Assembly: GCF_019097595.1 (NCBI RefSeq)
Contig: NC_080734.1
Location: 20,727,892-20,791,891, forward strand
DNA from: Hemibagrus wyckioides
Taxonomy: Eukaryota > Chordata > Actinopteri > Siluriformes > Bagridae
Direction of reading: 5' to 3'
DNA: 64,000 bases
Positions 45,361 through 57,243 of the stretch are shown here, one piece after another. A model generated the notes under the pieces. That model made no database searches. It was not told where the DNA came from and worked only from the letters and a program-made list of their open reading frames with translations. The position numbers and the translations under genes are program-made. Numbering within the stretch: the stretch's first letter is position 1; every line of letters begins with the position of its first letter.

Positions 45361-48300
45361 TTTATTAAGTGAATTTTCATGAAATATCATTTATTCCATG
45401 TTTCATATGAATTTTTCCACTATGATGAAAAAAATCATATTTCATATCAAAATTCATATTTTTTATGACATTCCTATGTGTCTAATGAATTTTTTCATTT
45501 TAGACTAAACAATCACATTTCATATCATAGTTGACCCCAAGCATGTGAGAAAAGTCAAAGAAAACTGCCCCAATCAACTGCACACATTCGTTTGTCTGAA
45601 AAAACGCTTTCCCTTGCTCGTAGAGCGCTGAGACTTGCGGAATCGCATTTTCAGCGCCTGAGAAGCACAATGCACAGAACACACTGCGCTGAGGCACGAA
45701 ACGAGCCAGTTCGATGAAAAATGCTGAAAGTTGTCTTTATTAAGTGAATTTTCATGGAATATCATTTATTCCATGTTTCATATGAATTTTTCAACTATGA
45801 TGAAAAAAATCATATTTCATATCAAAATTCATATTATTATGACGTTCCAATGTTTTTTGGGAATTTTTTCATTTTAGACTAAACAATCACATTTCATATC
45901 ATAGTTGACCCCAAACATGTGAAAAAAGTCAAAGCAACCTGCCCCAATCAACTGCACACATTCGTTTGTCTCAAAAACCGCTTTCCCTTGCTCATAGTGC
46001 GCTTAGACTTGCGGAATCGCATTTTCAGCGCCTGAGAAGCACAATGAGGAGAACACACTGCGCTGAAGCACGAAACGAGCCAGTTCGATGAAAAATGTTG
46101 ACAGTTGTCTTTGTTAAGTGAATTTTCATGGAATAGCATTTATAACATGTTTCATATGAATTTTTCCACTATGATGAAAAAAATCATATTTCATATCAAA
46201 ATTCATTTTTTTATGACGTTCCAATGTTTTTTGGGAATTTTTTCATTTTAGACTAAACAATTACATTTCATATCATAGTTGACCCCAAACATGTGAAAAA
46301 AGTCAAAGCAAACTGCCCCAATCAACTGCACACATTCGTTTGTCTGAAAAACCGCTTTCCCTTGCTCGTAGAGCGCTGAGACTTGCGGAATCGCATTTTC
46401 AGCGCCTGAGAAGCACAATGCACAGAACACACTGCGCTGAGGCACGAAACGAGCCAGTTCGATGAAAAATGCTGAAAGTTGTCTTTATTAAGTGAATTTT
46501 CATGGAATATCATTTATTCCATGTTTCATATGAATTTTTCCACTATGATGAAAAAATCATATTTCATATCAAAATGCATATATTTTAAGACATTCCTATG
46601 TGTCTTATGAATTTTTTCATTTTAGACTAAACAATCACATTTCATATCATAGTTGACCCCAAACATGTGAAAAAAGTCAAAGAAAACTGCCATAATCAAC
46701 TGCACACATTCGTTTGTCTGAAAAACCGCTTTCCCTTGCTCGTAGAGCGCTGAGACTTGCGGAATCGCATTTTCAGCGCCTGAGATGCACAATGAGGAGA
46801 ACACACTGCGCTGAAGCACGAAACGAGCCAGTTCGATGAAAAATGTTGACAGTTTTCTTTGCTCAGTGAATTTTCATGGAATAGCATTTATAACATGGTT
46901 CATATGAATTTTGGCACTTTGATGAAAAAAATCATATTTCCTATCAAAATTCATATTTTTTATGACATTCCTATGTGTCTTATGAATTTTTTTCATTTTA
47001 GACTAAACAATCACATTTCATATCATAGTTGACCCCAAACATGTGAGAAAAGTCAAAGAAAACTGCCCCATACAACTGATACACATTCGCTTGTCTGAAA
47101 AACCGCTTTCCCTTGCTCGTAGAGCGCTGAGACTTGCGGAATCGCATTTTCAGCGCCTGAGAAGCACAATGAGGAGAACACACTGCGCTGAAGCACGAAA
47201 CGAGCCAGTTCGATGAAAAATGTTGACAGTTGTCTTTGTTAAGTGAATTTTCATTGAATAGCATTTATAACATGTTTCATATGAATTTTTCCACTATGAT
47301 GAAAAAAATCATATTTCATATCAAAATTCATTTTTTTATGACGTTCCAATGGTTTTTGGGAATTTTTTCATTTTAGACTAAACAATTACATTTCATATCA
47401 TAGTTGACCCCAAAAATGTGAAAAAAGTCAAAGCAAACTGCCCCAATCAACTGCACACATTCGTTTGTCTGAAAAACCGCTTTCCCTTGCTCGTAGAGCG
47501 CTTAGACTTGCGGAATCGCATTTTCAGCGCCTGAGAAGCACAATGCACAGAACACACTGCGCTGAGGCCCGAAACGAGCCAGTTCGATGAAAAATGCTGA
47601 AAGTTGTCTTTATTAAGTGAATTTTCATGGAATATCATTTATTCCATGTTTCATATGAATTTTGGCACTGATGAAAAAAATCATATTTCATATCAAAATT
47701 AATTTTTTTATGACGTTCCAATGTTTTTTGGGAATTTTTTCCTATTAGACTAAACAATCACATTTCATATCATAGTTGACCCCAAACATGTGAAAAAAGT
47801 CAAAGAAAACTGCCCCAATCAACTGCACACATTCGTTTGTCTGAAAAACCGCTTTCCCTTGCTCGTAGAGCGCTGAGACTTGCGGAATCGCAATTTCAGC
47901 GCCTGAGATGCACAATGAGGAGAACACACTGCGCTGAAGCACGAAACGAGCCAGTTCGATGAAAAATGTTGACAGTTTTCTTTGCTCAGTGAATTTTCAT
48001 GGAATAGCATTTATAACATGGTTCATATGAATTTTGGCACGTTGATGAAAAAAATCATATTTCATATCAAAATTCATATTTTTTATGACATTCCTATGTG
48101 TCTTATGAATTTTTTTCATTTTAGACTAAACAATCACATTTCATATCATAGTTGACCCCAAACATGTGAAAAAAGTCAAAGAAAACTGCCCCATACAACT
48201 GCACACATTCGTTTGTCTGAAAAACGGCTTTCCCTTGCTCGTACAGCGCTGAGACTTGCGGAATCGCATTTTCAGCGCCTGAGAAGCACAATGCACAGAA

Positions 48301-51300
48301 CACACTGAGCTGAGGCACGAAATGAGCCAGTTCGATGAAACATGCTGAAAGTTGTCTTTATTAAGTGAATTTTCATGGAATATCATTTATTCCATGTTTC
48401 ATATGAATTTTTCCACTATGATGAAAAAAATCATATTTCATATCAAAATTCATATTTTTTATGACATTCCTATGTGTCTTATGAATTTTTTCATTTTAGA
48501 CTAAACAATCACATTTCATATCATAGTTGACCCCAAACATGTGAAAAAAGTCAAAGAAAACTGCCCAATACAACTGCACACATTCGTTTGTCTGAAAAAC
48601 CGCTTTCCCTTGCTCGTAGAGCGCTGAGACTTGCGTAATCGCATTTTCAGCGCCTGAGATGCACAATGCACAGAACACACTGCGCTGAGGCACGAAACGA
48701 GCCAGTTCGATGAAAAATGCTGAAAGTTGTCTTTATTAAGTGAATTTTCATGGAATATCATTTATTCCATGTTTCATATGAATTTTTCCACTATGATGAA
48801 AAAAATCATATTTCATATCAAAATTCATATTTTTTATGACATTCCTATGTGACTCATGAATTTTTTCATTTTAGACTAAACAATCACATTTCATATCATA
48901 GTTGACCCCAAACATGTGAAAAAAGTCAAAGAAAACTGCCCCAATCAACTGCACACATTCGTTTGTCTGAAAAACCGCTTTCCCTTGCTCGTAGAGCGCT
49001 GAGACTTGCGGAATCGCATTTTCAGCGCCTGAGAAGCACAATGAGGAGAACACACTGCACTGAAGCACGAAACGAGCCAGTTCGATGAAAAATGTTGACA
49101 GTTGTCTTTGTTAAGTGAATTTTCATTGAATAGCATTTATAACATGTTTCATATGAATTTTTCCACTATGATGAAAAAAATCATATTTCATATCAAAATT
49201 CATTTTTTTATGACGTGCCAATGTTTTTTGGGAATTTTTTCATTTTAGACTAAACAATTACATTTCATATCATAGTTGACCCCAAACATGTGAAAAAAGT
49301 CAAAGCAAACTGCCCCAATCAACTGCACACATTCGTTTGTCTGAAAAACCGCTTTCCCTTGCTCGTAGAGCGCTGAGACTTGCGGAATCGCATTTTCAGC
49401 GCCTGAGATGCACAATGAGGAGAACACACTGCGCTGAAGCACGAAACGAGCCAGTTCGATGAAAAATGTTGACAGTTTTCTTTGCTCAGTGAATTTTCAT
49501 GGAATAGCATTTATAACATGGTTCATATGAATTTTGGCACGTTGATGAAAAAAATCATATTTCATATCAAAATTCATATTTTTTATGACATTCCTATGTG
49601 TCTTATGAATTTTTTTCATTTTAGACTAAACAATCACATTTCATATCATAGTTGACCCCAAACATGTGAAAAAAGTCAAAGAAAACTGCCCCATACAACT
49701 GCACACATTCGTTTGTCTGAAAAACGGCTTTCCCTTGCTCGTACAGCGCTGAGACTTGCGGAATCGCATTTTCAGCGCCTGAGAAGCACAATGCACAGAA
49801 CACACTGAGCTGAGGCACGAAATGAGCCAGTTCGATGAAACATGCTGAAAGTTGTCTTTATTAAGTGAATTTTCATGGAATATCATTTATTCCATGTTTC
49901 ATATGAATTTTTCCACTATGATGAAAAAAATCATATTTCATATCAAAATTCATATTTTTTATGACATTCCTATGTGTCTTATGAATTTTTTCATTTTAGA
50001 CTAAACAATCACATTTCATATCATAGTTGACCCCAAACATGTGAAAAAAGTCAAAGAAAACTGCCCCATACAACTGCACACATTCGTTTGTCTGAAAAAC
50101 GGCTTTCCCTTGCTCGTAGAGCGCTGAGACTTGCGGAATCGCATTTTCAGCGCCTGAGAAGCACAATGCACAGAACACACTGAGCTGAGGCACGAAATGA
50201 GCCAGTTCGATGAAACATGCTGAAAGTTGTCTTTATTAAGTGAATTTTCATGGAATATCATTTATTCCATGTTTCATATGAATTTTTCCACTATGATGAA
50301 AAAAATCATATTTCATATCAAAATTCATATTTTTTATGACATTCCTATGTGTCTTATGAATTTTTTCATTTTAGACTAAACAATCACATTTCATATCATA
50401 GTTGACCCCAAACATGTGAAAAAAGTCAAAGAAAACTGCCCCATACAACTGCACACATTCGTTTGTCTGAAAAACCGCTTTCCCTTGCTCGTAGAGCGCT
50501 GAGACTTGCGTAATCGCATTTTCAGCGCCTGAGATGCACAATGCACAGAACACACTGCGCTGAGGCACGAAACGAGCCAGTTCGATGAAAAATGCTGAAA
50601 GTTGTCTTTATTAAGTGAATTTTCATGGAATATCATTTATTCCATGTTTCATATGAATTTTTCCACTATGATGAAAAAAATCATATTTCATATCAAAATT
50701 CATATATTTTAAGACATTCCTATGTGTCTTAAGAATTTTTTCATTTTAGACTAAACAATCACATTTCATATCATAGTTGACCCCAAACATGTGAAAAAAG
50801 TCAAAGAAAACTGCCCCATACAACTGCACACATTCGTTTGTCTGAAAAACCGCTTTCCCTTGCTCGTAGAGCGCTGAGACTTGCGTAATCGCATTTTCAG
50901 CGCCTGAGATGCACAATGCACAGAACACACTGCGCTGAGGCACGAAACGAGCCAGTTCGATGAAAAATGCTGAAAGTTGTCTTTATTAAGTGAATTTTCA
51001 TGGAATATCATTTATTCCATGTTTCATATGAATTTTTCCACTATGATGAAAAAAATCATATTTCATATCAAAATTCATATTTTTTATGACATTCCTATGT
51101 GACTCATGAATTTTTTCATTTTAGACTAAACAATCACATTTCATATCATAGTTGACCCCAAACATGTGAAAAAAGTCAAAGAAAACTGCCCCATACAACT
51201 GCACACATTCGTTTGTCTGAAAAACCGCTTTCCCTTGCTCGTAGAGCGCTGAGACTTGCGGAATCGCATTTTCAGCGCCTGAGAAGCACAATGCACAGAA

Positions 51301-54300
51301 CACACTGCGCTGAGGCACGAAACGAGCCAGTTCGATGAAAAATGCTGAAAGTTGTCTTTATTAAGTGAATTTTCATGGAATATCATTTATTCCATGTTTC
51401 ATATGAATTTTTCCACTATGATGAAAAAATCATATTTCATATCAAATTTCATATTTTTTATGACATTCCTATGTGTCATGAATTTTTTCATTTTAGACTA
51501 AACAATCACATTTCATATCATAGTTGACCCCAAACATGTGAAAAAAGTCAAAGAAAACTGCCCCAATCAACTGCACACATTCGTTTATCTGAAAAACCGC
51601 TTTCCCTTGATCGTAGAGCGCTGAGACTTGCGGAATCGCATTTTCAGCGCCTGAGATGCACAATGAGGAGAACACACAGCGCTGAAGCACGAAACGAGCC
51701 AGTTCGATGAAAAATGTTGACAGTTGTCTTTGTTAAGTGAATTTTCATGGAACAGCATTTATAACATGTTTCATATGAATTTTGGCACTGATGAAAAAAA
51801 TCATATTTCATATCAAAATTAATTTTTTTATGACGTTCCAATGTTTTTTGGGAATTTTTTCCTATTAGACTAAACAATCACATTTCATATCATAGTTGAC
51901 CCCAAACATGTGAAAAAAGTCAAAGAAAACTGCCCCAATCAACTGCACACATTCGTTTGTCTGAAAAACCGCTTTCCCTTGCTCGTAGAGCGCTGAGACT
52001 TGCGGAATCGCAATTTCAGCGCCTGAGATGCACAATGAGGAGAACACACTGCGCTGAAGCTCGAAACGAGCCAGTTCGATGAAAAATGTTGACAGTTTTC
52101 TTTGCTCAGTGAATTTTCATGGAATAGCATTTATAACATGGTTCATATGAATTTTGGCACGTTGATGAAAAAAATCATATTTCATATAAAAATTCATATT
52201 TTTTATGACATTCCTATGTGTCTTATGAATTTTTTTCATTTTAGACTAAACAATCACTATTCATATCATAGTTGACCCCAAACATGTGAAAAAAGTCAAA
52301 GCAAACTGCCCCAATCAACTGCACACATTCGTTTGTCTGAAAAACCGCTTTCCCTTGCTCGTAGAGCGCTTAGACTTTTCAGCGCCTGAGAAGCACAATG
52401 CACAGAACACACTGCGCTGAGGCACGAAACGAGCCAGTTCGATGAAAAATGCTGAAAGTTGTCTTTATTAAGTGAATTTTCATGGAATATCATTTATTCC
52501 ATGTTTCATATGAATTTTTCCACTATGATGAAAAAATCATATTTCATATCAAAATTCATATATTTTAAGACATTCCTATGTGTCATGAATTTTTTCATTT
52601 TAGACTAAACAATCACTATTCATATCATAGTTGACCTCAAACATGTGAGACAAGTCAAAGAAAACTGCTCCAATCAACTGATACACATTCGCTTGTCTGA
52701 AAAACCGCTTTCCCTTGCTCGTAGAGCGCTGAGACTTGCGGAATCGCATTTTCAGCGCCTGAGAAGCACAATGCACAGAACACACTGCGCTGAGGCACGA
52801 AACGAGCCAGTTCGATGAAAAATGCTGAAAGTTGTCTTTATTAAGTGAATTTTCATGGAATATCATTTATTCCATGTTTCATATGAATTTTTCCACTATG
52901 ATGAAAAAATCATATTTCATATCAAAATTCATATATTTTAAGACATTCCTATGTGTCTTATGAATTTTTTCATTTTAGAATAAACAATCACATTTCATAT
53001 CATAGTTGACCCCAAACGTGAAAAAAGTCAAAGAAAACTGCCCCATACAACTGCACACATTCGTTTGTCTAAAAAACCGCTTTCCCTTGCTCGTAGAGCG
53101 CTGAGACTTGCGGAATCGCAATTTCAGCGCCTGAGATGCACAATGAGGAGAACACACAGCGCTGAAGCACGAAACGAGCCAGTTCGATGAAAAATGTTGA
53201 CAGTTGTCTTTGTTAAGTGAATTTTCATTGAATAGCATATATAACATGTTTCATATGAATTTTTCCACTATGATGAAAAAAATCATATTTCATATCAAAA
53301 TTCATATTTTTATGACATTCCTATGTGTCTTATGAATTTTTTCATTTTAGACTAAACAATCACATTTCATATCATAGTTGACCCCAAACATGTGAAAAAA
53401 GTCAAAGAAAACTGCCCCATACAACTGCACACATTCGTTTGTCTGAAAAACCGCTTTCCCTTGCTCGTAGAGCGCTGAGACTTGCGGAATCGCAATTTCA
53501 GCGCCTGAGATGCACAATGAGGAGAACACACTGCGCTGAAGCACGAAACGAGCCAGTTCGATGAAAAATGTTGACAGTTTTCTTTGCTCAGTGAATTTTC
53601 ATGGAATAGCATTTATAACATGGTTCATATGAATTTTGGCACGTTGATGAAAAAATCATATTTCATATCAAAATTCATATTTTTATGACATTCCTATGTG
53701 TCTTATGAATTTTTTCATTTTAGACTAAACAATCACATTTCATATCATAGTTACCCCAAACATGTGAAAAAAGTCAAAGAAACCTGCCCCATACAACTGC
53801 ACACATTCGTTTGTCTGAAAAACGGCTTTCCCTTGCTCGTAGAGCGCTGAGACTTGCGGAATCGCATTTTCAGCGCCTGAGAAGCACAATGCACAGAACA
53901 CACTGAGCTGAGGCACGAAATGAGCCAATTCGATGAAACATGCTGAAAGTTGTCTTTATTAAGTGAATTTTCATGGAATATCATTTATTCCATGTTTCAT
54001 ATGAATTTTTACACTATGATGAAAAAAATCATATTTCATATCAAAATTCATATTTTTTATGACATTCCTATGTATCTTATGAATTTTTTCATTTTAGACT
54101 AAACAATCACATTTCATATCATAGTTGACCCCAAACATGTGAAAAAAGTCAAAGAAAACTGCCCCAATCAACTACACACATTCGTTTGTCTGAAAAACCG
54201 CTTTCCCTTGCTCGTAGAGCGCTGAGACTTGCGGAATCGCATTTTCAGCGCCTGAGAAGCACAATGAGGAGAACACACTGCGCTGAAGCACGAAACGAGC

Positions 54301-57143
54301 CAGTTCGATGAAAAATGTTGACAGTTGTCTTTGTTAAGTGAATTTTCATTGAATAGCATTTATAACATGTTTCATATGAATTTTTCCACTATGATGAAAA
54401 AAATCATATTTCATATTAAAATTCATTTTTTTATGACGTTCCAATGTTTTTTGGGAATTTTTTCATTTTAGACTAAACAATTACATTTCATATCATAGTT
54501 GACCCCAAACATGTGAAAAAAGTCAAAGCAAACTGCCCCAATCAACTGCACACATTCGTTTGTCTGAAAAACCGCTTTCCCTTGCTCGTAGAGCTCTGAG
54601 ACTTGCGTAATCGCATTTTCAGCGCCTGAGAAGCACAATGCACAGAACACACTGCGCTGAGGCACGAAACGAGCCAGTTCGATGAAAAATGCTTAAAGTT
54701 GTCGTTATTAAGTGAATTTTCATGGAATATCATTTATTCCATGTTTCATATGAATTTTTCCACTATGATGAAAAAAATCATATTTCATATCAAAATTCAT
54801 ATTTTTATGACATTCCTATGTGTCTTATGAATTTTTTCATTTTAGACTAAACAATCACATTTCATATCATAGTTGACCCCAAACATGTGAAAAAAGTCAA
54901 AGAAAACTGCCCCATACAACTGCACACATTCGTTTGTCTGAAAAACCGCTTTCCCTTGCTCGTAGAGCTCTGAGACTTGCGGAATCGCATTTTCAGCGCC
55001 TGCGAAGCACAATGCACAGAACACACTGCGCTGAAGCACGAAACGAGCCAGTTCGATGAAAAATGTTGACAGTTTTCTTTGCTCAGTGAATTTTCATGGA
55101 ATAGCATTTATAACATGGTTCATATGAATTTTGGCACGTTGATGAAAAAAATCATATTTCATATCAAAATTCATATTTTTTATGACATTCCTATGTGTCT
55201 TATGAATTTTTTTCATTTTAGACTAAACAATCACATTTCATATCATAGTTGACCCCAAACATGTGAGACAAGTCAAAGAAAACTGCCCCAATCAACTGAT
55301 ACACATTCGCTTGTCTGAAAAACCGCTTTCCCTTGCTCGTAGAGCGCTGAGACTTGCGGAATCGCATTTTCAGCGCCTGAGAAGCACAATGCACAGAACA
55401 CACTGCTCTGAGGCACGAAACGAGCCAGTTCGATGAAAAATGCTGAAAGTTGTCTTTATTAAGTGAATTTTCATGGAATATTATTTATTCCATGTTTCAT
55501 ATGAATTTTTCCACTATGATGAAAAAATCATATTTCATATCAAAATTCATATATTTTAAGACATTCCTATGTGTCTTATGAATTTTTTTCATTTTAGAAT
55601 AAACAATCACATTTCATATCATAGTTGACCCCAAACATGTGAAAAAAGTCAAAGCAAACTGCCCCAATCAACTGCACACATTCGTTTGTCTGAAAAACCG
55701 CTTTCCCTTGCTCGTAGAGCGCTTAGACTTTTCAGCGCCTGAGAAGCACAATGCACAGAACACACTGCGCTGAAGCACGAAACGAGCCAGTTCGATGAAA
55801 CATGCTGAAAGTTGTCTTTATTAAGTGAATTTTCATGGAATATCATTTATTCCATGTTTCATATTAATTTTTCCACTATGATGAAAAAAATCATATTTCA
55901 TATCAAAATTCATATTTTTTATGACATTCCTATGTGTCTCATGAATTTTTTCATTTTAGACTAAACAATCACATTTCATATCATAGTTGACCCCAAACAT
56001 GTGAGAAAAGTCAAATAAAACTGACCCAATCAACTGATACACATTCGCTTGTCTGAAAAACCGCTTTCCCTTGCTCGTAGAGCGCTGAGACTTGCGGAAT
56101 CGCATTTTCAGCGCCTGAGAAGCACAATGAGGAGAACACACTGCGCTGAAGCACGAAACGAGCCAGTTCGATGAAACATGCTGAAAGTTGTCTTTATTAA
56201 GTGAATTTTCATGGAATATCATTTATTCCATATTTCATATGAATTTTTCCACTATGATGAAAAAAATCATATTTCATATCAAAAATTCATATTTTTATGA
56301 CATTCCTATGTGTCTTATGAATTTTTTCATTTTAGACTAAACAATCACATTTCATATCATAGTTGACCCCATACATGTGAAAAAAGTCAAAGAAAACTGC
56401 CCCATACAACTGCACACATTCGTTTGTCTGAAAAACCTCTTTCCCTTTCTCGTAGAGCGCTGAGACTTGCGGAATCGCATTTCCAGCGCCTGCGAAGCAC
56501 AATGCACAGAACACACTGCGCTGAAGCCTGAAACGAGCCAGTTCGATGAAACATGCTGAAAGTTGTCTTTATTAAGTGAATTTTCATGGAATATCATTTA
56601 TTCCATGTTTCATATGAATTTTTCCACTATGATGAAAAAATCATATTTCATATCAAAATTCATATATTTTAAGACATTCCTATGTGTCTTATGAATTTTT
56701 TCATTTTAGACTAAACAGTCACTATTCATATCATAGTTGACCCCAAACATGTGAGACAAGTCAAAGAAAACTGCCCCAATCAACTGATACACATTCGCTT
56801 GTCTGAAAAACCGCTTTCCCTTGCTCGTAGAGCGCTGAGACTTGCGGAATCGCATTTTCAGCGCCTGAGAAGCACAATGCACAGAACACACTGCGCTGAG
56901 GCACGAAACGAGCCAGTTCGATGAAAATGCTGAAAGTTGTCTTTATTAAGTGAATTTTCATGGAATATCATTTATTCCATGTTTCATATGAATTTTTCCG
57001 CTATGATGAAAAAAATCATATTTCATATCAAAATTCATATTTTTTATGACATTCCTATGTGTCTTATGAATTTTTTCATTTTAGACTAAGCAATCACATT
57101 TCATATCATAGTTGACCCCAAACATGTGAGAAAAGTCAAAGAA
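45311..57143. repeat. 375-bp AT-rich satellite array, about 31-32 units
   Basis: Tandem units of 372-376 bp share landmarks CGAAACGAGCCAGTTCGATG, TTCATATGAATTTT, ATCATATTTCATATCAAAAT, CATAGTTGACCCCAAACATG and TGAGACTTGCGGAATCGCAT. Three sequence types can be told apart: A (GCTGAAAGTTGTCTTTATTA), B (GTTGACAGTTGTCTTTGTTA) and C (GTTGACAGTTTTCTTTGCTC with AACATGGTTC). Each unit has a minus-strand 60-90-codon open frame, which I read as a by-product of the period. The array runs into an assembly gap. Confidence 0.97.
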
Positions 57144-57243
57144 NNNNNNNNNNNNNNNNNNNNNNNNNNNNNNNNNNNNNNNNNNNNNNNNNNNNNNNNN
57201 NNNNNNNNNNNNNNNNNNNNNNNNNNNNNNNNNNNNNNNNNNN
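57144..57243. other. assembly gap (100 N)
   Basis: Exactly 100 N, a conventional gap of unknown size between two different satellites. Confidence 1.

Noticed and set aside
45311..57143. Dozens of 60-90-codon minus-strand ORFs as a tandem gene family
   Set aside because: They are one frame repeated with the satellite period. Frames are broken by the 372-376-bp length variation, and no domain is recognised.
45311..57143. CENP-B box in the 375-bp satellite
   Set aside because: The closest stretch, TTCGTTTGTCTGAAAAACCG, does not fit the NTTCGNNNNANNCGGGN core. A centromeric role cannot be claimed from this.
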